Shown one piece after another: positions 1 through 5,979 of a stretch of DNA of 7,741 bases. The stretch is from Pseudomonadota bacterium (GTDB taxonomy: Bacteria > Pseudomonadota > Alphaproteobacteria > Rhizobiales > Xanthobacteraceae), in the NCBI GenBank assembly GCA_023387555.1, contig JAEWHY010000295.1, forward strand, positions 1 through 7,741, written 5' to 3'. The notes beneath the pieces are model-generated. The model was given only the letters and a program-made list of their open reading frames with translations, was not told where the DNA came from and ran no database searches. The translations under genes were made by a program, and so were the position numbers. Every line of letters starts with the position of its first letter. The stretch's first letter is position 1.

Positions 1-123
1 CGCATAGACGGTGCGCGTATCGGCGAGAAATGCCGCGCGGCCGAGGCCCGCGACGAAGCGCTCAGCCAAATCGATATGATGCAGAATGTCACGAAGCGCG
101 CCGTCTGCCGCTCTAGAAGGCAT
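1..123 (-). CDS. HEPN-domain (DUF86/HepT-like) protein, N-terminal part only
   Basis: Reading the minus strand from an ATG at 123 gives 41 open codons that run off the left edge. They start MPSRAADGALRDILHHIDLAERF and end FLADTRTVYA. This resembles the N-terminus of DUF86/HepT HEPN proteins: an initial helix with RDIL..I..AERF, then an F-L-x-D-x-R-T-V-Y segment (family knowledge). In MntA-HepT modules the HEPN protein is the toxin, an RNase with an RX4-6H motif near the C-terminus; that part lies outside the window, so activity cannot be judged. The start overlaps the end of the upstream nucleotidyltransferase gene by 11 bases in another frame, indicating translational coupling. The assignment rests on both the sequence and the partner gene. 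The gene is partial because of the window edge, not visibly broken. Confidence 0.75.
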   Translation of the reverse strand, partial: MPSRAADGALRDILHHIDLAERFVAGLGRAAFLADTRTVYA

Positions 124-406
124 AGACCGCGTCGGCCAATGCGGGCCGGATATGCGGCTTGAGACCGTCACGGCTGACCACATCGACGGGCCCGTCGAAA
201 AGCCCGGCGATGTAGTCTTTCAATGCCACATATTCGTGCACCCCGACCGGCGCGTCCGGGTCGACCTCGATCAGGACATCGAGGTCGCTGTCCGGACCGG
301 ACTCGCCACGCGCGACCGATCCGAACAATGCGGCATGGCGCACGCCGCGGGCCCGCAATTGCGCTTCGGCACGGCGGAGGATGGAGAGCACATCCTGACT
401 GTTCAT
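113..406 (-). CDS. MNT-type nucleotidyltransferase (MntA-like antitoxin)
   Basis: A 97-residue minimal nucleotidyltransferase. The signature GS...ARGE....SDLD is visible, with G29-S30 and the metal-binding pair D41 and D43; D75 in GPVDVV is the likely third acidic residue. Length and motif fit the MNT family. In type VII toxin-antitoxin systems such proteins inactivate a HEPN toxin by adding AMP to it (family knowledge); the ARGxxxxxSD form seen here is the antitoxin type. I chose the ATG at 406 over an earlier in-frame TTG/CTG-type start because AAGGG lies 4 bases upstream of it. The gene begins 26 bases after the dcp stop on the same strand and overlaps the HEPN gene that follows. I saw no convincing separate promoter in the 26-base gap, so it may share the dcp transcript or use a promoter inside dcp. 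Confidence 0.85.
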   Translation of the reverse strand: MNSQDVLSILRRAEAQLRARGVRHAALFGSVARGESGPDSDLDVLIEVDPDAPVGVHEYVALKDYIAGLFDGPVDVVSRDGLKPHIRPALADAVYAF

Positions 407-432
407 CGTGCCCTTATAGCACAATCGCAGCC

Positions 433-2532
433 TTACGCCTCCCCGGCCGGCACCGCGTCCAGGAGGCCGCGCCGCGCCAGCAGCGCATCCACGCTCGGCA
501 GTTTGCCGCGGAAGGCAATATAGGCCTCATCCGAGGTGCGGCGGCCACCGGCCGCATAGATGTTGTCGCGCAGCCTGCCCGCAGTCTCCGGATCGAAGAT
601 GTCGCCGGCCTCCTCGAAGGCGCGGAAGGCGTCGGCGTCGAGCACCTCGGACCACATGTAGCTGTAATAGGCCGACGAATAGGCCGAGCCGGAGAACACA
701 TGCTGGAAATGCGGCGAGCGGTGCCGCATCACGATCTCTGCCGGCATGCCGAGCTTGTCGAGCGTCTCGCGCTCGAAGCGGGCGACGTCGAGCGCCTCGG
801 CCGATGGCAGCGAATGGAATTCCAGGTCGACCAGCGCCGACGACACATATTCCAGCGTGGCGCAGGCCTGATTGAAGGTGCGCGCTTCCAGCACCTTGCG
901 CACCAGTTCCTCCGGAATCGGCTCGCCGGTGCGGTAGTGAACCGCGAAACGGCGCAGCACCTCCGGCCGCTCGAACCAATGCTCGTAAAGCTGCGAGGGA
1001 AGCTCGACGAAATCGGTATCGACATTGGTGCCGGCAATCGAGGGATAGGTGACATCCGACAACATGCCGTGCAGCGCATGGCCGAATTCATGGAACAGCG
1101 TGCGCGCGTCGTCATAGCTCAGCAGCGCGGGCTTGCCGTCGGCGCCCTTGTTGAAGTTCATGACATTGATGATTAGCGGACGGATGTCGCCGGCGAGCTT
1201 TTCCTGATCGCGCAGCGACGTCATCCAGGCGCCGCTGTGCTTGGACGGCCGGGCGAAATAATCGCCGAAGAACAGCGCGACATGGCGGCCCGCGGAATCG
1301 GTCACCTGCCAGGCGCGGACATCGGGATGCCAGGCCGCGATGCCCTTCACCTCCTTGAAGCGCAAACCGAACAGGCGGGTCGCGGTGTCGAAGGCGGCGT
1401 TGATGATGTTGTCGAGCTGCAGATATTCCTTGATCGCCGACTCATCGACGTCGTGCAGCTTCTTGCGGAGTTTCTCGGCGTAATAGCGCCAGTCCCAGGG
1501 CGCGATCCTGAAATCGCCGCCCTCGGCCTGCGCCAGCGCCTGCAGCGCATCGCGATCGGCAAGCGCGCGCTTGAGCGCACGCGGCCACACCTCGCCGAGG
1601 AGATCTCGCACCGCGCCAGGCGTCCTCGCCATCGCGTCGTCGAGGCGATAATCGGCATAGGTCTGGAAACCGAGCAGCCGGGCCTTTTCGGCGCGCAGGG
1701 CCACCATCTCGGCGATGATGGCATTGTTGTCGGTCGCGCCGCCCTTGTCGCCGCGCGCAATCCAGGCCCGGAAGGCTTTCTCGCGCAGGTCGCGGCGCGA
1801 CGCATATTGCAGAAACGGCTCGACGCTCGAGCGCGACAGGGTGATCACGTAACGGCCCGGCAGGCCGCGCTCCTCGGCAGCCTCGCGGGCGGCGGCGCGC
1901 ACATAATCCGGCAGCCCGGCGAGATCGTCCTCGGAGTCGAAGGCGATATAAGTGTCGCGCTCGTCGGCCAGCACGTTCTGGCTGAAGGCGGTGCCGAGCG
2001 AGGCCAGCCGCTGGCCGATCGCGGCGAGCCGCTCCTTCGCCTCGGGGGCGAGATGCGCGCCGGCGCGGCGGAACCCGGTGTGGTAGCGCTCGAGCACGCG
2101 AGCCTCTTCGTCGCTGAGCCCGCCCGCGGCGGCGGCATGCATCACCTGGTCGACGCGGCGGAACAGGTCGCTGTTCAGGCTGATCGCGTTGTGATGCGCG
2201 GCGAGGCGCGGCGCCATCTCGCGCTCCACCGCCTGGAGCGCCGCGTCGGTATGGGCGCCTGCCAGCACGTAGAAGACGTCGGAGACCTGCGAGAGCGCAC
2301 GGCCGGCATTTTCCATCGCCACGATGGTATTTTCGAAGGTCGGCGCCGCGGGGTTCCTGACGATCGCGGCGATCTCGGCATTATGCTCCGCCATCGCGCG
2401 CTCGAACGCCGGGACGAAATGCGCCGCATCGATCTCGGCGAAACGGGGAACCTGGAAGGTTCCGATCCACGGGGCGAGCAGCGGGTTTCCGGACGTCTCG
2501 GACGGGCGAACGGTCGCAAGCGATGCAGGCAT
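433..2532 (-). CDS. dcp: M3-family peptidyl-dipeptidase Dcp (zinc oligopeptidase)
   Basis: A 699-residue metallopeptidase that should remove C-terminal dipeptides from peptides in cytoplasm or periplasm; no signal peptide is seen, so cytoplasm is favoured. The zinc motif is H481-E-F-G-H485, followed 25 residues later by the third ligand E510 in DFVELPSQ. The C-terminal substrate-binding stretch around H608-F-Q-H611 continues into FSG.AYS.AYYSYMWSEVLDAD (608-634). The N-terminal NPLLAPW (16-22), PTFENT and LLGF segments are typical of the Dcp/oligopeptidase A group, and details such as APWDW.YYAE and GDYFAR look more like Dcp. Length matches the family (about 680-700). The open frame continues upstream to 3027, but this would overlap a divergent gene. 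The start at 2532 puts NPLL at the usual distance from the N-terminus; alternatives are ATG at 2586 (717 aa) and 2628 (731 aa). Long open frames on the other strand are shadows of this GC-rich gene. Confidence 0.92.
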   Translation of the reverse strand: MPASLATVRPSETSGNPLLAPWIGTFQVPRFAEIDAAHFVPAFERAMAEHNAEIAAIVRNPAAPTFENTIVAMENAGRALSQVSDVFYVLAGAHTDAALQAVEREMAPRLAAHHNAISLNSDLFRRVDQVMHAAAAGGLSDEEARVLERYHTGFRRAGAHLAPEAKERLAAIGQRLASLGTAFSQNVLADERDTYIAFDSEDDLAGLPDYVRAAAREAAEERGLPGRYVITLSRSSVEPFLQYASRRDLREKAFRAWIARGDKGGATDNNAIIAEMVALRAEKARLLGFQTYADYRLDDAMARTPGAVRDLLGEVWPRALKRALADRDALQALAQAEGGDFRIAPWDWRYYAEKLRKKLHDVDESAIKEYLQLDNIINAAFDTATRLFGLRFKEVKGIAAWHPDVRAWQVTDSAGRHVALFFGDYFARPSKHSGAWMTSLRDQEKLAGDIRPLIINVMNFNKGADGKPALLSYDDARTLFHEFGHALHGMLSDVTYPSIAGTNVDTDFVELPSQLYEHWFERPEVLRRFAVHYRTGEPIPEELVRKVLEARTFNQACATLEYVSSALVDLEFHSLPSAEALDVARFERETLDKLGMPAEIVMRHRSPHFQHVFSGSAYSSAYYSYMWSEVLDADAFRAFEEAGDIFDPETAGRLRDNIYAAGGRRTSDEAYIAFRGKLPSVDALLARRGLLDAVPAGEA

Positions 2533-2603
2533 AGGTTGAAAAACCTCGACAGTGTGCGGATTAGGCTGGGGGCTGACCTCGGACATGGGGGTTTGAGGCC
2601 CCC
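2533..2603 (-). promoter_or_regulatory. Hairpin-forming 5' region of dcp; start choice uncertain
   Basis: Two small inverted repeats sit immediately upstream of the chosen dcp start. AGGTT (2533-2537) pairs with AACCT (2542-2546) around a four-base loop and abuts the ATG at 2532. GGGGG (2587-2591) pairs with CCCCC (2599-2603) just ahead of the alternative ATG at 2586. In the minus-strand transcript the GAGG that could serve as ribosome binding site for 2532 lies partly in the first stem. Whether this is a translation-control structure or part of the N-terminal coding sequence depends on the true start. The role is inference. Confidence 0.25.
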
Positions 2604-2670
2604 AATTCCAGCCTTGATCGGCGGCCATGTTTGGACGACATTGCGCCCGCCATTCGAACCGGATTGATCC

Positions 2671-2937
2671 ATGAGCGCCGACGCGACCGTAAAGACCAAC
2701 CCGCCTTCCCGCGGCGGCATCAACTGGATGAACGTTATGACGGTGGGCAGCGCGGCCATCCTGATCGGAGCCGAGGTGTTCGGCGCCGCCTTCGCCGGAA
2801 GTTGGGCGATCGCCAACCTGTTCGGGTTCGACGACCTGATCCGCCGCATCCTCGACATCGCCTTCCTCGCGGTCGGCGCCTACATCATGTTCAAGTTCGT
2901 GCGCTTCGCCCAGAAGGTCGAGCCGTTCTCGCGCTGA
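2671..2937 (+). CDS. Small two-helix inner-membrane protein, unknown function
   Basis: An 88-residue protein that I do not recognise by name. After a polar N-terminus of about 18 residues there are two hydrophobic stretches: about 22-42 (VMTVGSAAILIGAEVFGAAF), possibly reaching residue 51, and about 59-78 (RILDIAFLAVGAYIMFKFVRF). A short polar turn GFDDLIRR lies between them, and the C-terminus is basic and polar (RFAQKVEPFSR). This predicts a hairpin-like membrane protein. It is divergent from dcp and ends 13 bases before the convergent DUF899 stop, so the two share a very short 3' boundary with no evident terminator. The ribosome binding site is weak (GGA about 9 bases upstream). Open frame, amphipathic composition and position support a real gene; the overlapping frames are richer in Arg and less protein-like. 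Confidence 0.7.
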   Translation: MSADATVKTNPPSRGGINWMNVMTVGSAAILIGAEVFGAAFAGSWAIANLFGFDDLIRRILDIAFLAVGAYIMFKFVRFAQKVEPFSR

Positions 2938-2950
2938 GCGGAACCGGACG

Positions 2951-3682
2951 CTAGCTCCTCCGAAACGCGGCTTCGCCTGCATCCGACACCGCGATCCACT
3001 CGGGATCGGGCGCTGCACCGGGGACATAGGTGTCGTTCCAGTTCCACCACTTGTATGGCGGGCTCTGCGGATAGCCTTCCGGCGAGTCCTCCCACGTCTC
3101 CTGACGCCCGAGCGCCGTCATGTCGAGATAACTCCAGACGGTCCCCATCGCCTCGTCGCCACGGCCGTTGATGAAGTAGGTGCGGAAGATGCGATCGCCG
3201 TCGCGGATAAACGCATTGTGGCCGTGCCACTCATCCACGCCAAAGTCGGCATCGAAGCCGTCAGTGATGGTGTACCAGGGCATCGCCCATCCCATCCGCG
3301 CCTTCAGGCGCGCGATGTCAGGCTGCGGCGCGCGCGAGGCGTAGACGAGCGTCGTATCTCGCGCGTTCAGATGTGAAAGCTGGCTGACCTGGTCGGCACC
3401 CAGAGAGCAACCCATGCAGCCATGACCCGGCCAGCCATGGACACCCGGCTCGAAGAAGGCGCGATAGACAATCAGCTGACGGCGGCCTTCGAACAGATCG
3501 AGCAGTGCAACCTTGCCAGTCGGCCCTTCGAACTCGTAGGCTTTTTCGACGGCCATCCAGGGCATCCGCCGCCGTTCCGCAGCCAGGGCGTCGCGTGCCC
3601 GGGTGAAAGCCTTCTCCTTGACGAGCATCTGCGCGCGCGCAGCGTCCCACTCCTGCGGTGACACGATTGGAGGCGTGTTCAT
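2951..3682 (-). CDS. DUF899 family thioredoxin-like protein
   Basis: A 243-residue protein of the DUF899 family (thioredoxin-like fold, function not established). Visible family features are the N-terminal W..AR..ML.KEK..TR.RD.L..ERRR.PW segment (12-42), the strand LLDLFEGRRQLIVY (60-73), a C89-M-G-C92-S motif after HGWPGHG, the WHGHNAFIRDGDRIFRTY block, and WSYLDMTALGRQETWEDSP near the C-terminus, which is strongly typical. C89/C92 could be a redox pair, but that is inference; no substrate is known to me. The start is secure: AAAGGAG (3691-3697 on the plus strand as its complement) lies 8 bases upstream of the ATG. The gene is divergent from the helix-turn-helix regulator, with 136 bases between the two starts, and may therefore be one of its targets. 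Confidence 0.88.
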   Translation of the reverse strand: MNTPPIVSPQEWDAARAQMLVKEKAFTRARDALAAERRRMPWMAVEKAYEFEGPTGKVALLDLFEGRRQLIVYRAFFEPGVHGWPGHGCMGCSLGADQVSQLSHLNARDTTLVYASRAPQPDIARLKARMGWAMPWYTITDGFDADFGVDEWHGHNAFIRDGDRIFRTYFINGRGDEAMGTVWSYLDMTALGRQETWEDSPEGYPQSPPYKWWNWNDTYVPGAAPDPEWIAVSDAGEAAFRRS

Positions 3683-3818
3683 TGCGATGGCTCCTTTCCG
3701 GTTCCCGACTGATACGATGCGGCGGCCAGAGAGCTGGTCGCGAGATGCGATTTAAGGTCCGCTATCGGGACGTGAGAGTGACAAGTGTGGCGGGATTCCA
3801 GATCCACATCGGCGGCAC
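3683..3818. promoter_or_regulatory. Divergent intergenic region between DUF899 and regulator genes
   Basis: This 136-base gap must hold promoters for both directions if the flanking genes are not read through. The DUF899 ribosome binding site (complement of CTCCTTT, 3691-3697) is clear. A TCCCGA at 3703-3708 has an inverted match TCGGGA at 3765-3770; six bases over this distance can easily be chance. I found no convincing -35/-10 pair on either strand. The adjacent gene encodes a DNA-binding protein, so an operator here is plausible, but none can be pinned down. Confidence 0.3.
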
Positions 3819-5045
3819 ATGATGGACTCGCTGATCACCGCAGCCGGACGCGCGCTGGCGGCCGGCGACCCGCTCGGCGCCCTGCAACGGGTCGCGCTGC
3901 GTGACGATGCGCCCGCACTCGCGCTCCGCGGCATCGCGATGGCGCAACTTGGCGACTTCCCCAAAGCAAAAGCCCTGCTCCGCCGCGCAGCCGGCGCCTT
4001 CGGTGCAAGAGAGCCGGTCGCCCGCGCTCGCTGCGTCGTCGCCGAGGCCGAGGTGGCGCTGGCCTCGCGAGACCTCGCCTGGCCGGGACAGGCGGCGCTC
4101 GAGGCCGCGCATGCGACGCTGACCGCGCACGCCGATCGCGCCAATGCCGCGCTGGCGCATCATCTCGAGATCCGCCGCATGCTCCTCGTCGGCGATCTCG
4201 ACGGAGCGGACCATGCGCTCGGCCTCATCGACGCCGCTTCGCTGTCGCCGGCCCTGAGGACGGCGCACCATCTGGTCGCGGCGGGAATCGCGATGCGCCG
4301 GATCCGGACCAGGGCGGCGCGGGCGGCCCTCGAAGCGGCGGAGCATGCCGCGCGCGGCGCGGGCATCCCTGCCCTCACTGCCGAAGTCGAGAGCGCGGCC
4401 CGCCTGCTCGACATGCCGGCCGCGCGACTGATCGAACGCGGAAGCGAACGCCCGCTGCTGCTTGCGAATGTCGAGGCGCTGCTGTCATCGAACACACTGG
4501 TCGCCGATGCCTGCCGCCATGCCGTTCGCGATCGGAGATCCACGATCTCGCTGGCGCGCCGTCCGGTGCTGTTCGCCCTTGTCCGGGCGCTCGCCGAAGC
4601 CTGGCCGCAGGACATGTCCCGCGACGCACTCGTGGCGCGGGCCTTTCGCGCGAGGCGCGCCGACGAATCACATCGCGCACGCCTGCGGGTCGAGATCGGA
4701 CGGTTGCGCCGGCTGCTGGCCCCGCTCGCCGATGTCACCGCAACACGCGACGGATTCGCACTGACGCCGCGCCACGCCGGTTCGGTGGCCGTACTGGCCC
4801 GTCCTATCGAGGAGCAGCACGCCGCCTTGCTCGCCTGCCTCGCCGACGGCGAGGCCTGGTCGAGTTCGGCGCTGGCACTCGCACTCGGCTTAAGCCAGCG
4901 CACGGTGCAACGTGCGCTCGATGCGCTTGCCGCGGCCGGCAAGGTGCAGTCGTTCGGCCGGGCACGGGCGCGCCGCTGGACCACGCCGCCGGTTCCGAAT
5001 TTCACGACAATCTTGTTACTCACCGGCCCGCTGCCGATCGACTAG
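3819..5045 (+). CDS. Transcription regulator: helical N-terminus, OmpR-type winged helix, second C-terminal HTH
   Basis: A 408-residue cytoplasmic DNA-binding protein without a recognised name. Residues 1-200 are alanine-rich helical repeats resembling tetratricopeptide-type units (for example AIAMAQLGDFPKAKALLRRAA). About 245-317 form an OmpR/PhoB-like winged helix: SRDALVARAF, then SHRARLRVEIGRLRRLL (284-300) as likely recognition helix, then a wing ending GFALTP. About 336-387 form a second helix-turn-helix, with SSSALALALGLSQRTVQRALDALAAAGKV and a basic wing RARARRW. The tail FTTILLL (395-401) is hydrophobic. No phosphoacceptor domain is present, so it is not a classical response regulator; the helical part may sense a ligand or partner (inference). 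ATG codons at 3819 and 3822 are both possible and no strong ribosome binding site distinguishes them. It precedes the propeller gene by 40 bases on the same strand. Confidence 0.82.
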   Translation: MMDSLITAAGRALAAGDPLGALQRVALRDDAPALALRGIAMAQLGDFPKAKALLRRAAGAFGAREPVARARCVVAEAEVALASRDLAWPGQAALEAAHATLTAHADRANAALAHHLEIRRMLLVGDLDGADHALGLIDAASLSPALRTAHHLVAAGIAMRRIRTRAARAALEAAEHAARGAGIPALTAEVESAARLLDMPAARLIERGSERPLLLANVEALLSSNTLVADACRHAVRDRRSTISLARRPVLFALVRALAEAWPQDMSRDALVARAFRARRADESHRARLRVEIGRLRRLLAPLADVTATRDGFALTPRHAGSVAVLARPIEEQHAALLACLADGEAWSSSALALALGLSQRTVQRALDALAAAGKVQSFGRARARRWTTPPVPNFTTILLLTGPLPID

Positions 5046-5085
5046 CTTCCGACCATCGGAACAGACGAAGCCCTGGAGCAATGAC

Positions 5086-5724
5086 ATGGCGATCATCGAG
5101 CGTTCGGCGGAAATCCTGCGTGAATACGGGCCTTTTCCAGGCGTCGGTCAGGTTCACGGGCTCACCTTTGACGGCCAGCATGTCTGGTTCGCCGCCGGCG
5201 ACCGGATCATGGCGATCGATCCGGAGAGCGGCAGCATCGTTCGCTCACTCGACGTGCCCGGCCACGCCGGCACGGCCTTCGACGGACGGCATCTGTTCCA
5301 GATCGCCGAGAACCGCATCCAGAAGATCGATCCGCAGACCGGCCGTGTGCTCGCAACGATCCCCGCGCCGGGCAACGGCACCGATTCCGGGATGGCCTGG
5401 GCCGAAGGGACGCTCTGGGTCGGGCAGTATCGCGAGCGGAAGATCCATCAGATCGATCCCGAGACCGGCGCGATCCTGCGGACCATCGAATCGAATCGCT
5501 TCGTCACCGGCGTCACCTGGAGCGACGGCGAACTCTGGCATGGCACCTGGGAAGGCGATCAAAGCGAGCTTCGCCGCATCGATCCGACCACCGGCGCTGT
5601 GCAGGAGCGGCTCGAAATGCCAGCCGGCATCGGGATTTCCGGCCTCGAATCGAATGGCAGCGATCGCTTCTACTGCGGCGGCGGCAACAGCGGCACGGTG
5701 CGCGCGGTGCGCCGGCCGAAGTGA
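5086..5724 (+). CDS. Beta-propeller-like protein with IDPxxG repeats (Vgb/glutaminyl-cyclotransferase-like)
   Basis: A 212-residue protein built of about five short beta repeats. The clearest mark is I-D-P-x-[ST]-G at 44-49, 81-86, 123-128 and 165-170 (spacing 37, 42, 42), each followed by a strand such as VLATI or ILRTI. Between them lie blade-like strands (LTFDGQHVWFAAGD, MAWAEGTLWVGQY, VTWSDGELWHGTW). This resembles the YVTN/Vgb (streptogramin lyase-like) and glutamine cyclotransferase-like propeller folds (family knowledge). It is shorter than a complete six- or seven-bladed propeller, so it may be incomplete or oligomeric. No signal peptide is seen, suggesting a cytosolic protein. Enzyme activity is not assigned. 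The start at 5086 follows GGAG by 7 bases; an out-of-frame ATG at 5081 is not used. It probably forms an operon with the upstream regulator. Confidence 0.82.
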   Translation: MAIIERSAEILREYGPFPGVGQVHGLTFDGQHVWFAAGDRIMAIDPESGSIVRSLDVPGHAGTAFDGRHLFQIAENRIQKIDPQTGRVLATIPAPGNGTDSGMAWAEGTLWVGQYRERKIHQIDPETGAILRTIESNRFVTGVTWSDGELWHGTWEGDQSELRRIDPTTGAVQERLEMPAGIGISGLESNGSDRFYCGGGNSGTVRAVRRPK

Positions 5725-5944
5725 GCGGACTTCGTCGTCGCGATAACGCAAGCAACGTCGGCTTGCTGACACACGAGCACGCGGCTGCACGCTGCGTGCG
5801 ACGAACGCGCAAGCCGCTGCCGCATTCGCGCCACCTTCGCGCTTCGCGCAACGCGATTTCGACGGCAACGCGTGGCATTGCAGCGGGCGAAGTTAACCTC
5901 TTCGTAATCTCCGCAGATTTCTCACAGCCGCGCGCACCAATCGC
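5725..5944. other. Non-coding gap downstream of the propeller gene
   Basis: I see no credible gene here. An arginine-rich open frame starting from GTG at 5721 is not protein-like. A nested inverted repeat is present: GCGGCT (5781-5786) with AGCCGC (5812-5817), enclosing GCACG/CGTGC (5787-5791 and 5795-5799). It lacks a T tract, so it could at best be a weak or Rho-assisted 3' end. Further on, TTAA at 5893 and GTAA at 5904 are separated by seven bases, a one-mismatch version of the TTAA-N7-TTAA CtrA motif. CGAAG/CTTCG (5888-5892 and 5900-5904) forms a small hairpin over the same bases. Confidence 0.4.
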
Positions 5945-5972
5945 TTGACTTACAGTGTGAATGGACTATTTC
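5945..5972 (+). promoter_or_regulatory. Candidate sigma-70 promoter for the odc leader
   Basis: TTGACT at 5945-5950 matches the -35 consensus at five of six positions. It is separated by 16 bases from TATTTC (5967-5972), a moderate -10 element. Transcription would start near 5979-5980, immediately before the structured leader. The ATG at 5961 lies between the two boxes and so would not be in the transcript. Prediction by eye only. Confidence 0.5.
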
Positions 5973-5979
5973 CGCCTTT

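Noticed and set aside
413..418. TATAAG (minus strand) as a -10 box for the MNT gene
   Set aside because: It is only about 6 bases from the ATG, overlaps the ribosome binding site, and no -35 element lies 16-18 bases upstream.
1237..2667. A 476-codon open frame on the plus strand opposite dcp
   Set aside because: It is antisense to a complete M3 peptidase with all catalytic residues; long antisense frames are expected in GC-rich genes with GC-biased third positions, and its composition (many R, G, H) has no recognisable domain.
2533..3027. N-terminal extension of dcp to 864 residues
   Set aside because: It would overlap the whole divergent small membrane-protein gene and the end of DUF899, and adds nothing resembling the M3 family.
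5721..5948. A 75-codon GTG-started frame after the propeller gene
   Set aside because: Rich in Arg and Ala with no domain, overlaps the propeller stop and extends over the promoter region.
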